A stretch of DNA of 55,345 nt from contig CAJUQY010000012.1 in assembly GCA_910588815.1 (NCBI GenBank), positions 1-55,345 on the forward strand, given 5' to 3'. The notes beneath the pieces are model-generated. The model ran no database searches. It worked only from the letters and a program-made list of their open reading frames with translations, and had not been told where the DNA came from. This document shows, one piece after another, positions 6,127 through 14,816 of this stretch (positions are counted from its first letter, which is position 1; every line of letters begins with the position of its first letter). The stretch is from an uncultured Lachnospiraceae bacterium. Lineage in GTDB: Bacteria; Bacillota; Clostridia; Lachnospirales; Lachnospiraceae. Both the position numbers and the translations under genes were made by a program.

Positions 6127-9057
6127 ATGATTCCTGAGGCTTATGAGAAAATTGAGGAGCGGGAGATAAAAGAGCTTCACGGGACCGGAACCTTGCTCCG
6201 TCATAAAAAGAGCGGCGCCAGGCTGTTCCTGGTCTCCAATGAAGATACAAACAAGGTGTTTATTGCCGGATTTCGGACTCCGGTGGAAAACAGTACGGGG
6301 GTTCCCCATATTATGGAGCATTCCGTGCTCTGCGGTTCAGAGAAGTTTCCGGCCAAGGATCCCTTTGTGGAGCTGGTGAAAGGCTCTCTGAATACCTTTC
6401 TCAATGCGATGACTTACTCAGACAAAACGGTCTATCCGGTGGCAAGTGTCAACGACAAGGATTTCCAGAACCTGATGGATGTGTATCTGGACGCTGTTTT
6501 TCATCCCAATATCTATAAAAATGAAATGATTTTCCTGCAGGAGGGCTGGCACTATGAACTGGAACAGGAGGAGGGCCCTCTCACTGTCAACGGTGTGGTA
6601 TACAATGAGATGAAGGGGGCGTTTTCTTCGCCGGATCGTCTCTTGGACCGCTATACCAGAGAGGCGTTGTTTCCGGATACGCCTTATCGGGCTGAGTCCG
6701 GCGGGGATCCGGAGGAAATCCCTTCTCTCACCTATGAGCAGTTTTTGGAGTTCCACCGGACCTATTACCACCCTTCCAACAGCTACATTTATCTTTACGG
6801 AAACGTCAATATGGAGGAGAAGCTTGCGTTTTTGGATCGGGAATATTTGAGCCGCTACGAGAAAATTTCCGTGGATTCGGCGCTTACCGTCCAGAAAGGC
6901 TTTTTGCCGGAGAAGGAATATGAACGGTTTTATCCGATCTCCGAGGAGGAGGAAGAGGCTGGAGCCTCCTATCTTTCTGTCAATATGGTGGTGGGGACCG
7001 ATCTGAATCCGAGGCTTTATGTGGCATTCCAGATTTTGGGGTATGTGCTTCTCACCGCATCGGGAGCCCCCCTCAAGCAGGCGCTGGTTGATGCGGGGAT
7101 CGGGACAGACGTTTACGGCGGTTATGATCCGGGAATCCTTCAGCCGGTCTTTTCTGTGGTGGCAAAGAATACGGACAAGGAAAAGAAGGATCAGTTTCTT
7201 GCAGTCGTCCGGGAAACCCTGGAGAGGCTTTCTGCGGAGGGGATCGGAAAACAGGCTCTGGAGGCAGGACTCAACCATTTCGAATTTAAGTACCGGGAGG
7301 CGGATTTTGGCTCTTATCCCAAGGGACTGATGTATGGCCTCCAGTGTTTTGACAGCTGGCTTTACGAGGAAAACGATCCTTTTATGCATCTGCAGTATGA
7401 GGAGGTTTTTTCGTATCTCAGAGAAAAACTGGAGGAAGGCTTTTTTGAAAATCTGATTAAGGAATATCTGTTGGACAGCCTCCACCAGGCAGTGGTGATT
7501 CTCTCGCCGAAGAAAGGCATGGAGCGGGAGCGGCAGGCAGCTCTCTCGAAGATGCTGTCCGGGAAGCTTTCGGCCATGAGCACGGAGGAGAAGCAGGAAT
7601 TGATACGGAAGACGAGGGAACTTAGGGAGTACCAGCAGGAGCCCTCCACGAAGGAGGCGCTCCTCACCATCCCCACCCTCACGAGGGAGGATATCGGGAA
7701 GGATCCGCTGCCTCTCGGAGGGGTGAAGCGGATGGAGGAGGGGGTTCCCGTCCTATATTCGGAGCTTGCCACCAACGGCATCGGCTATTTGAAGCTGGCC
7801 TTTGACGTGAGCGGCGTCCCCAGGGAGGACTGGGCCTATCTGGGTTTTCTGCGGTATGTGCTCGGCCTTTTAAATACGGAGCATTACAGCTACCAGGAGT
7901 TTTCCAACGAGGTCAACGCAGTTACCGGCGGTATCCAGGCGACCCTGGGCAGCTATCCGGTGATTGCAGAAGCGGGAGACTTTCTTGCCGCCCTGGAGCT
8001 TTCTTCCAAAGCTTTTTACGGAAAGCAGGATAAGGCGGTGGAGTTCATGGGCGAGATCATCCACGGTTCTGTTTTTGCAGATGAAAAGCGTCTGTATGAG
8101 CTGGCGGCCAGGGCCAGATCCAGAATCCGGGAGTGGATTGGGAGTGCCGGGCATTCGGCGGCAGTGCTCAGGGCCGGATCCTATCACTCGCCGGCATCCG
8201 CCTTTGGAGATGCCACGGCCGGAATGGAGTATTATGAGTTCTTGAAAAGACTGGAAATGGATTTTTGCGGGGAGAAGGAGAAGTTATGGGGAAAACTCCG
8301 GGAGCTTGCCGATATCATTTTCCGCAAAGAGAATCTTTTTGTGGGGTATACGGGGGAACAGGAGGGCTATGAAGATTTCGCCCCCGCCCTCAGGCGCCTC
8401 ATCTGCGGCTTTGGGGAAGGCGGAGGGAAAAAGGAATTTCCTCTGGCGCGGATTTTGAAGGGGCGGTTGCCCCTTTCCGGAAAGAACGAGGGCTTCATGA
8501 CGTCTTCCCAGGTTCAGTATGTGGCCAGGAGCGGTAATTTCCTGGAGAGTGGTTATCTCTACACCGGAGCCATGCGGATCCTCCAGATGATTCTCAGCTA
8601 CGACTATCTGTGGATTCAGATTCGGGTCAAAGGCGGCGCCTACGGCGTCATGAGCGGGCTCGGCCGCAACGGGGACGGCTATTTTGTCTCCTACCGGGAT
8701 CCGAACCTCAGGAAAACCAATGAGGTGTTTGAAACTGTTCCGGGGTATTTGGAGCAGTTTGAGGCAGATGAGCGGGAAATGACAAAATATATTATCGGAA
8801 CCATCAGCAATATGGATGCGCCCCTTACCCCCCGCGTGAGGGGGAACAGGAATATGGCCATGTATCTGTGCGGTGTGACGGATGCAATGCTGAGAGAAGA
8901 GAGGGCTCAGATCCTGGAGGCTTCTCCGGAAGACATCCGCGCCCTCGCCGGGCCGGTGCGCGCCGTCCTTGCCGGAGAGAACCTCTGCGTGATCGGCGGC
9001 GATGTAAAGATCGAGGAAGAGCAGGAGTTATTCAGAGAACTGAAGCGGCTTGTCTAG
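6127..9057 (+). CDS. M16C family zinc metallopeptidase (presequence protease/PreP-like)
   Basis: A 976-residue protein of the insulinase superfamily, M16C subgroup. The inverted zinc motif HIMEH is at residues 61-65 and the distal zinc glutamate sits in YNEMKG (Glu161). The C-terminal half shows the non-catalytic repeat with the RVKGGAYGVMSG substrate-binding motif. No signal peptide is visible, so it is probably a cytosolic oligopeptidase. ATG 6127 is chosen because GAGGTGG ends seven bases upstream; a TTG two codons earlier would sit too close. Length fits PreP/Cym1-type enzymes (about 970). It probably follows the YdcF gene in one transcript (43-base gap). Confidence 0.93.
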   Translation: MIPEAYEKIEEREIKELHGTGTLLRHKKSGARLFLVSNEDTNKVFIAGFRTPVENSTGVPHIMEHSVLCGSEKFPAKDPFVELVKGSLNTFLNAMTYSDKTVYPVASVNDKDFQNLMDVYLDAVFHPNIYKNEMIFLQEGWHYELEQEEGPLTVNGVVYNEMKGAFSSPDRLLDRYTREALFPDTPYRAESGGDPEEIPSLTYEQFLEFHRTYYHPSNSYIYLYGNVNMEEKLAFLDREYLSRYEKISVDSALTVQKGFLPEKEYERFYPISEEEEEAGASYLSVNMVVGTDLNPRLYVAFQILGYVLLTASGAPLKQALVDAGIGTDVYGGYDPGILQPVFSVVAKNTDKEKKDQFLAVVRETLERLSAEGIGKQALEAGLNHFEFKYREADFGSYPKGLMYGLQCFDSWLYEENDPFMHLQYEEVFSYLREKLEEGFFENLIKEYLLDSLHQAVVILSPKKGMERERQAALSKMLSGKLSAMSTEEKQELIRKTRELREYQQEPSTKEALLTIPTLTREDIGKDPLPLGGVKRMEEGVPVLYSELATNGIGYLKLAFDVSGVPREDWAYLGFLRYVLGLLNTEHYSYQEFSNEVNAVTGGIQATLGSYPVIAEAGDFLAALELSSKAFYGKQDKAVEFMGEIIHGSVFADEKRLYELAARARSRIREWIGSAGHSAAVLRAGSYHSPASAFGDATAGMEYYEFLKRLEMDFCGEKEKLWGKLRELADIIFRKENLFVGYTGEQEGYEDFAPALRRLICGFGEGGGKKEFPLARILKGRLPLSGKNEGFMTSSQVQYVARSGNFLESGYLYTGAMRILQMILSYDYLWIQIRVKGGAYGVMSGLGRNGDGYFVSYRDPNLRKTNEVFETVPGYLEQFEADEREMTKYIIGTISNMDAPLTPRVRGNRNMAMYLCGVTDAMLREERAQILEASPEDIRALAGPVRAVLAGENLCVIGGDVKIEEEQELFRELKRLV

Positions 9058-9176
9058 GTTTTCGCATTACTATCAAAAGTCAGGAGGAAGATCAGTCTTT
9101 GACGAACAGAGGTTCTCTTGCGATTTTTGAGGAAACGGCAGTGCGGAAGCTTAGGAAGGCTGCAGGGGGATATTTT

Positions 9177-10076
9177 ATGGAAGAGAGGAAGAAATCGGGC
9201 TTTGTGGCCCTGATCGGGCGGCCCAATGTGGGGAAGTCCACCTTGATGAATCATCTGATCGGCCAGAAGATCGCCATCACCTCGGACCGGCCGCAGACCA
9301 CCAGGAACCGGATCCGAACGGTCTATACGGATTCACGGGGACAGATTGTGTTTTTGGATACTCCCGGTATCCACAAGGCAAAAAACAGGCTGGGGGAGTA
9401 CATGGTGTCGGCGGCGGAACGAACCTTAAAAGAGGTAGATGTGATTCTGTGGCTGGTGGAGCCCTCCACATATGTGGGCGCCGGAGAGCAGCATATTTTG
9501 GAGATTTTAAAACAGGTGAAGACACCGGTGGTGCTTATCATCAACAAGGTGGATATGGTGGAAAAGACGCAGGTGCTCACCTATATTGCGGCTTACGAAA
9601 AGCTGTATTCTTTTGCGGAAATCATTCCGGTGTCGGCCCTTAAGGGGCGGAATCTGGATACGGTTCTGGACATTCTGATGAAGTATCTGCCATACGGGCA
9701 TCCGTTTTATGATGAGGATACTGTGACGGATCAGCCCATGCGGCAGATTGCGGCGGAGATAATCCGGGAGAAGGCCCTCCGGTGCCTGAAGGAAGAGATT
9801 CCCCACGGTATCGCGGTGACGGTGGAAAAGATGACAGAGCGGAAAAACGGGATGTTTGACATTGAGGCGGAGATTGTCTGTGAAAAAGATTCCCACAAGG
9901 GAATTGTCATCGGAAAGGGCGGAGATATGCTTAAGAAGATCGGAAGCAGCGCCCGCCATGACATCGAGAAGATGACAGAGAGCAAGGTCAACCTGAAGCT
10001 GTGGGTCAAGGTCCGGAAGGAATGGAGGGACAACGACCTGTATCTGAAGAACTATGGGTATCACAAAGATATGTAA
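9177..10076 (+). CDS. era: GTPase Era
   Basis: A 299-residue essential GTPase that binds the 3' end of 16S rRNA during small-subunit assembly. Motifs in order are GRPNVGKST (G1), the RPQTTRNRI switch region, FLDTPG (G3), INKVD (G4) and SALKG (G5). The C-terminal KH domain contains VIGKGGDMLKKIG. ATG 9177 follows CAGGGGGA; the open frame extends far upstream over the end of the peptidase gene but without family homology. The partner recO follows after 12 bases, a common pairing. Confidence 0.97.
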   Translation: MEERKKSGFVALIGRPNVGKSTLMNHLIGQKIAITSDRPQTTRNRIRTVYTDSRGQIVFLDTPGIHKAKNRLGEYMVSAAERTLKEVDVILWLVEPSTYVGAGEQHILEILKQVKTPVVLIINKVDMVEKTQVLTYIAAYEKLYSFAEIIPVSALKGRNLDTVLDILMKYLPYGHPFYDEDTVTDQPMRQIAAEIIREKALRCLKEEIPHGIAVTVEKMTERKNGMFDIEAEIVCEKDSHKGIVIGKGGDMLKKIGSSARHDIEKMTESKVNLKLWVKVRKEWRDNDLYLKNYGYHKDM

Positions 10077-10088
10077 GGAGGCGCTCAC

Positions 10089-10775
10089 ATGCCGGGGAGG
10101 ACGGCCGGGGAGATAGGGGATAATCTCATTGAGGTGACAGGCCTGGTGCTTTCGGCATCGCCTGTGGGGGAATATGACAAGCGGGTGGTGATTTTAACCC
10201 GTGAGAGGGGAAAGCTCCATGCCTTTGCCAAGGGGGCAAGGAGGCCGAACAGTCCCCTGATCGGCGGGATCAGGCCCTTTTGCTTCGGAACTTTTACTCT
10301 TTATGAGGGCCGCAGCTCCTACACGGTGAAACAGCTTTCGATTGTGAAGGATTTTGAAGAGGTTACATCCAGGGTGGAGTATGTATACCTTGGTTACTAT
10401 TTTCTGGAATTTGCCGATTATTATTCCAGGGAATACGGAGACGAGTTTTCGACTTTGAAGCTTCTCTACCAGGCCCTTCGGGCCCTTTCCAGGGACAGCC
10501 TGGACAATCGGCTGGTACGTCTGGTCTTTGAGCTTCGCATGATGGCCATGAACGGAGATTTTGACGGGGCCTGTTTCCAGAATCTGGGAAGCACGGGGGC
10601 TTATGCCCTGGATTTTATTGTGAATACGCCGGTGGAGCGGCTGTTTACCTTTGCCCTTTCTGAGGAAGTGCTGGCCGAGCTTTCGGCGGCGACAGAAGAG
10701 AACCGGATTCGGTACATAAACAGGCCCTTGAAATCAGAAGAGGTGCTGAACAGCATAAATATAACATTTTCGTAA
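10089..10775 (+). CDS. recO: DNA repair protein RecO, zinc cysteines missing
   Basis: A 228-residue RecO, which loads RecA with RecF/RecR and anneals single strands. The N-terminal OB fold is recognisable (VTGLVLSASPVGEYDKRVVI, GKLHAFAKGARRPNS). The helical C-terminal domain follows. Many Firmicute RecO proteins carry a four-cysteine zinc finger in this region; here only a single cysteine (GACFQN) remains, and the protein is somewhat short. The reading frame is intact, so this is a variant rather than a broken gene. AAGGAGG in the era-recO gap sets the start. Confidence 0.9.
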   Translation: MPGRTAGEIGDNLIEVTGLVLSASPVGEYDKRVVILTRERGKLHAFAKGARRPNSPLIGGIRPFCFGTFTLYEGRSSYTVKQLSIVKDFEEVTSRVEYVYLGYYFLEFADYYSREYGDEFSTLKLLYQALRALSRDSLDNRLVRLVFELRMMAMNGDFDGACFQNLGSTGAYALDFIVNTPVERLFTFALSEEVLAELSAATEENRIRYINRPLKSEEVLNSINITFS

Positions 10776-10807
10776 TAAAATCTTATGTTTTCCGTGGAGA
10801 AAACGTA

Positions 10808-10836
10808 TTGAAAATATCCTCGAAACAAGGTACAAT
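10808..10836 (+). promoter_or_regulatory. Sigma-A-type promoter of the lipoprotein gene
   Basis: TTGAAA (10808-10813) and TACAAT (10831-10836) are separated by exactly 17 bases, 30 bases before the lipoprotein start and after the recO stop. A GTTTTC/GAAAAC hairpin without a T-run precedes it. Confidence 0.65.
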
Positions 10837-10866
10837 GATAAAAGTCTGTTATGAGGAGGAAGATTC

Positions 10867-11508
10867 ATGAAGAGAAGAACAGCAGGTCTTATGATGGCGG
10901 CAGTCCTGGCGGTGGCAGCTCTTGCAGGCTGTGGAGGAAAGGTGAAGTTTGAGCCGAAAGCCAGCAGTATTTATGTGAAGAAGGACGGTACAGTCGTCAG
11001 TGCAGACATAGAGGATTTTGTTGGGAACAACTACAGCGAGGCTGAGCTTAAAACCTATGTGGAGGATGCCGTGAAGGAGTATAATTCGGAGCATGGGGCA
11101 GGGGCGGAAGCTTATGTGGACGAGGAGGACGAGGACGCTTCCCTTCCGGTGCAGATCACTTCCCTGACAGTGGAGGAGGGGATAGCTTCCCTGTTTTTAG
11201 AATATGAAAAGTGCAGTGATTACCTGGAGTTTACCGGGACCTCGGGCACGGAGGGCGGCGTGAGCAGACTGGAACTTTCCACTGTGGGAGAGACGAGCTT
11301 TTCGGGAAACTTTCAAAATGCCAAGGGAGAGGACGTGACTCAGGAAGGTGTGACGAAGAAGGAAAAAAATTCCGTGGTGATCATTGAGGGGGCCGTCACC
11401 GTCCAGGTGGAAGGAAACATACAGTATGTGAGCGCAGGCGCTGCACTGGTAGATAAGCACACGGTGACGACGCAGGCGGGCAGTGTGACATATATTGTGT
11501 TTAAATAA
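10867..11508 (+). CDS. Putative lipoprotein of unknown function
   Basis: A 213-residue secreted protein. The signal peptide has a charged start (KRRTAG), a hydrophobic stretch and a lipobox LAGC with the lipidated Cys near residue 21. The mature part is acidic, with a DEEDEDAS cluster near residues 88-95 and a beta-rich C-terminal half. I recognise no domain. A second lipoprotein with similar opening and acidic character lies at 39865-40566, but the mature sequences do not obviously match. GAGGAGGAAG gives a strong ribosome site. It has its own promoter and is followed by glycyl-tRNA synthetase after 38 bases. Confidence 0.75.
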   Translation: MKRRTAGLMMAAVLAVAALAGCGGKVKFEPKASSIYVKKDGTVVSADIEDFVGNNYSEAELKTYVEDAVKEYNSEHGAGAEAYVDEEDEDASLPVQITSLTVEEGIASLFLEYEKCSDYLEFTGTSGTEGGVSRLELSTVGETSFSGNFQNAKGEDVTQEGVTKKEKNSVVIIEGAVTVQVEGNIQYVSAGAALVDKHTVTTQAGSVTYIVFK

Positions 11509-11546
11509 AACAGATGTAAGTATAAAATGGAGAGGACTTTAAACAT

Positions 11547-12935
11547 ATGGAAAAGACAATGGAAAAGATCGTAGCTCTGGCGAAATCCCGCGGGTTTGTA
11601 TATCCCGGTTCGGAGATCTACGGCGGCCTTGCCAACACCTGGGATTACGGCAACCTGGGTGTGGAGCTTAAGAATAATGTGAAACGGGCCTGGTGGCAGA
11701 AGTTTATCCAGGAGAACCCTTACAATGTGGGGGTGGACTGTGCAATCCTGATGAATTCCCAGACCTGGGTGGCTTCCGGACATCTGGGCGGCTTCAGCGA
11801 TCCGCTCATGGACTGCAAAAGCTGTAAGGAGCGGTTCCGCGCCGACAAGCTGATCGAGGACTATGCCGAGGAGAACGGGATCACCCTCGAGGGCAGTGTG
11901 GATGCCTGGAGCCAGGAGATGATGATGGCCTATATCAAAGACCGTGAGATTCCCTGCCCCAGCTGCGGCAAGCATGATTTTACAGATATCCGTCAGTTCA
12001 ATCTGATGTTCAAGACCTTTCAGGGTGTGACGGAGGATGCAAAGAATACAGTGTATTTGAGGCCGGAGACGGCCCAGGGCATTTTTGTAAATTTCAAGAA
12101 TGTACAGCGGACCTCCAGGAAGAAGGTGCCCTTCGGCATCGGACAGATCGGGAAGTCCTTCCGCAATGAGATTACGCCGGGGAACTTTACTTTCCGCACC
12201 AGGGAATTTGAGCAGATGGAGCTGGAGTTTTTCTGTGTGCCGGATACGGATCTGGAATGGTTCGCCTACTGGAAGCAGTTCTGCATCAATTGGTTAAAGG
12301 CCCTCGGCATGAAGGATGAGGAGATGCGGGCCAGAGACCATGAGAAGGAGGAACTCTCCTTCTATTCTAAGGCGACCACCGACATTGAATTTTTGTTCCC
12401 CTTCGGCTGGGGCGAACTGTGGGGCATTGCCGATCGGACGGATTACGATCTCGGCAGACATCAGGAGACCTCCGGTGAGGACATGGGGTATTTTGACGAT
12501 GAGAAGAAGGAAAAATACATTCCCTATGTGATCGAGCCCTCTTTGGGGGCGGATCGGGTGACCCTTGCATTTTTATGCAGCGCCTACGATGAGGAAACTC
12601 TGGAGGGCGGAGACGTCCGTACGGTACTTCATTTCCATCCGGCGCTGGCGCCCGTGAAGGTGGGGGTGCTGCCTCTTTCCAAGAAGTTAAACGACGGGGC
12701 CGTCAAGGTTTATGAGAAGCTCTGCAAAAAATATAACTGTGAGTTCGACGACAGGGGAAATATCGGCAAGCGTTACCGGAGGCAGGACGAGATCGGGACG
12801 CCTTTCTGTGTGACTTACGATTTTGATTCGGAGACCGACGGGGCGGTGACGGTCCGCGACCGAGATACCATGGATCAGGTCCGGGTGCCGATTGCAGAGC
12901 TGGACGCTTATTTCGCGGATAAGTTTGATTTCTGA
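11547..12935 (+). CDS. glyS: Glycyl-tRNA synthetase, alpha2 type
   Basis: A 462-residue class II aminoacyl-tRNA synthetase of the single-chain dimeric type (often named GlyQS). Motif 2 is FRNEITPGNFTFRTREFEQME and motif 3 lies in PYVIEPSLGADRVTLAF. Paired cysteines (MDCKSCKERF, CPSCGKHDF) are of the zinc-binding type present in this family. The anticodon-binding domain is at the C-terminus. It lies directly behind the lipoprotein gene with no T-box features in the 38-base gap. Start ATG follows GGAGAGGAC. Confidence 0.96.
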   Translation: MEKTMEKIVALAKSRGFVYPGSEIYGGLANTWDYGNLGVELKNNVKRAWWQKFIQENPYNVGVDCAILMNSQTWVASGHLGGFSDPLMDCKSCKERFRADKLIEDYAEENGITLEGSVDAWSQEMMMAYIKDREIPCPSCGKHDFTDIRQFNLMFKTFQGVTEDAKNTVYLRPETAQGIFVNFKNVQRTSRKKVPFGIGQIGKSFRNEITPGNFTFRTREFEQMELEFFCVPDTDLEWFAYWKQFCINWLKALGMKDEEMRARDHEKEELSFYSKATTDIEFLFPFGWGELWGIADRTDYDLGRHQETSGEDMGYFDDEKKEKYIPYVIEPSLGADRVTLAFLCSAYDEETLEGGDVRTVLHFHPALAPVKVGVLPLSKKLNDGAVKVYEKLCKKYNCEFDDRGNIGKRYRRQDEIGTPFCVTYDFDSETDGAVTVRDRDTMDQVRVPIAELDAYFADKFDF

Positions 12936-12999
12936 GTCTGGCCGGACACGGATGCCTAAACAGATATTCCGGGAACGCGGATATGCCATAGCAGTGTGG

Positions 13000-13056
13000 T
13001 ATACTTTGGTTTTACAGCGCGGAGCGCATGCATTAAGGTGTGCCCTTTGGGTATAT
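13000..13056. repeat. 52-bp two-hairpin intergenic repeat, single copy
   Basis: One 52-base unit bounded by TATAC (13000) and TATAT (13052). It matches the two tandem units at 42914-43022 closely, sharing GTTTTACAGCGC, GCGCATGCATTAAG and GTGCCCTTTGGGTATA. The unit can fold as GCGC-(three variable bases)-GCGC and as a second stem GTGCCC-TTT-GGGTAT. It sits in the gap between glycyl-tRNA synthetase and the amino-acid transporter. A unit length of 52 is not a multiple of three, so it is not a coding repeat. Confidence 0.8.
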
Positions 13057-13134
13057 CCGTCCCGGCCTGTTTTGTGTAGACGAACCCCAGAGAAAAATAG
13101 AGTAAGAGTACATCTTCGGTGTAACAGCGGGGGT

Positions 13135-13188
13135 GATGTTTTTATGCCCAGGGCTATGCACTGAAGTGTATATAAATGCAAAAACATC
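13135..13188 (+). promoter_or_regulatory. Long inverted repeat in the transporter leader
   Basis: GATGTTTT (13135-13142) pairs with AAAACATC (13181-13188), and TGC (13145-13147) with GCA (13178-13180), leaving a 30-base loop. It ends just before the ribosome site of the binding-protein gene. It may be a leader structure or an operator. I found no convincing promoter in this 282-base gap. Confidence 0.4.
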
Positions 13189-13217
13189 AGAAATGCAAAA
13201 AAGAGAGGAGAAACAGG

Positions 13218-14096
13218 ATGAAGAAATTTGCAGCAGTTCTTCTGGCAGCAGCCATGGTCTGTTCTTTGGCGGCCTGTGGAGGAGACGATAAGAAGGAGAC
13301 TGATGCGCCGGAGACAAAGGCCACGGAGGCGGCAGAGGACACCAAGGCTTTGGGGACGGATGCCAAGACAGAGGATACTACAGAGGCAGGAACGGAAGTC
13401 GGCGGGACAGAGGCTTCGGGCGAGAGCGGCGGAAAGCTCATCATGGCCACGGAGGCCGGCTTTGCCCCTTATGAGTACACGGAGGACGGTTCCACGGTGA
13501 TCGGCGTGGATGTGGACATTGCCAATGAGATCGCAAAGGCCATGGGCAAAGAGCTGGAGATCCAGAACATGGACTTTGAGAGCACCCTCATCGCCGTGCA
13601 GCAGGGGAAAGCGGATTTTGCCGCTGCCGGGATTTCTGTGAATCCGGACCGTGAAGCGGTGATGGATTTTTCCGTTGAGTATGCCACATCCAGACAGGTG
13701 GTTGTGGTCAATAAGGAGGCAAAGCGAGTGGATTCCGTGGATGCCCTGACGGCAGATACGGTGGTGGGCGTGCAGGGCGGAACGGTCGCCGATTTCTACT
13801 GCCAGGACGACCTTGGCACAAAGGACCTGAAGCAGTACAAAAAATTCATGGAAGCGGCCATGGATCTGAAAAATGACCGGATTGACTGCGTGATCATGGA
13901 TGCTCTTCCTGCCGAGGAGATGGTAAGGGCCAATGATGATCTGGAGATTCTGGACGGAGAGGTACTTACAGATAGATATGCCATCGCCGTGCAGAAGGGC
14001 AATGCGGAGATGCTTGAGCAGATCAATGAGGTTCTCCAGAAGCTGATCGACGAGGGTAAGATTGAAGAATTTACCATCAACCATACCACAAAATAA
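13218..14096 (+). CDS. Polar amino-acid ABC transporter, substrate-binding lipoprotein
   Basis: A 292-residue extracellular binding protein of the family 3 type (His/Gln/Arg/Cys). It has a signal peptide with lipobox LAAC near residue 20, then a roughly 50-residue Thr/Glu/Ala-rich linker (TKATEAAEDTKALG region). The periplasmic-type bilobal domain starts at MATEAGFAPYEYTEDG. The signature GVDVDIANEIAKAMGKELE is present. Ligand cannot be read from sequence. ATG 13218 follows AGAGAGGAG. First gene of a three-gene ABC operon. Confidence 0.93.
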   Translation: MKKFAAVLLAAAMVCSLAACGGDDKKETDAPETKATEAAEDTKALGTDAKTEDTTEAGTEVGGTEASGESGGKLIMATEAGFAPYEYTEDGSTVIGVDVDIANEIAKAMGKELEIQNMDFESTLIAVQQGKADFAAAGISVNPDREAVMDFSVEYATSRQVVVVNKEAKRVDSVDALTADTVVGVQGGTVADFYCQDDLGTKDLKQYKKFMEAAMDLKNDRIDCVIMDALPAEEMVRANDDLEILDGEVLTDRYAIAVQKGNAEMLEQINEVLQKLIDEGKIEEFTINHTTK

Positions 14097-14114
14097 GAAA
14101 TGCGGGGGTAGAGT

Positions 14115-14816
14115 ATGAACTGGTTTGCAAATGCCTGGGAACAGTTTCGCCTGGCGTTCCTGGAAAAGGACCGGTATGAGGCTTATTTAAGAGGGTTTGG
14201 TACGACGCTGGAGGTTTCCCTCTTTGCAGTGCTTCTGGGCGTAGCCCTTGGCCTGATTTTGGCCATTGCCAAATATATGGCGGCCAACCATAAAAGATTT
14301 CGGCCTCTTGGATGGATTGCAAATATTTATATCACCATCATCCGGGGAACGCCGGTCTATGTACAGATGTTGATCATTTACTACATCATTATGACTTCCA
14401 GGGATACCTCGGCCGTTTTCGCCGGCGTCCTCTGCTTCGGAATCAATTCCAGCGCCTACGTGGCGGAGATTATCCGGGCGGGGATTGAGGCTGTGGACCG
14501 GGGACAGATGGAGGCGGGACGTTCTCTGGGCCTTTCGGAGATGCAGACCATGATTCAGATCATCATGCCCCAGGCGGTGCGGAATATTTTGCCGGCCCTT
14601 GGCAATGAGTTTATTGTGCTGATCAAGGAGACGGCCGTCATCGGCTCCATCGCTGTCCTGGACGTGACGCAGGTGGCGCGGAACATCGGAAACGGGAATT
14701 ACAGATATCTGCCGCCGCTTTTGATCGCCGCGGTCATGTACCTGGCGGTGGTGATTATCTTGACAAAATTTCTCGGTATGCTTGAAAGGAGGCTGGCGAA
14801 GAGTGATCGACGTTAG
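14115..14816 (+). CDS. Polar amino-acid ABC transporter, permease
   Basis: A 233-residue HisM/GlnP-type permease with about five membrane helices. The EAA loop is visible as EAGRSLGLSEMQTMIQIIMPQA. The N-terminal TIIRGTPVYVQ block is also typical of amino-acid permeases. It is 18 bases after the binding protein gene and its last 14 bases overlap the ATPase start, so it is translationally coupled. One permease gene would form a homodimer. Confidence 0.94.
   Translation: MNWFANAWEQFRLAFLEKDRYEAYLRGFGTTLEVSLFAVLLGVALGLILAIAKYMAANHKRFRPLGWIANIYITIIRGTPVYVQMLIIYYIIMTSRDTSAVFAGVLCFGINSSAYVAEIIRAGIEAVDRGQMEAGRSLGLSEMQTMIQIIMPQAVRNILPALGNEFIVLIKETAVIGSIAVLDVTQVARNIGNGNYRYLPPLLIAAVMYLAVVIILTKFLGMLERRLAKSDRR

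Noticed and set aside
8868..9176. N-terminal extension of era
   Set aside because: It overlaps the end of the M16 peptidase gene in another frame and lacks homology; ATG 9177 has a ribosome site.
11509..11546. T-box riboswitch before glycyl-tRNA synthetase
   Set aside because: The gap is only 38 bases and has no T-box core sequence.
12687..14084. A 465-codon open frame on the minus strand across glyS and the binding-protein gene
   Set aside because: It is antisense to two clear genes, has no family pattern and no ribosome site; it is a by-product of GC-rich codon use.
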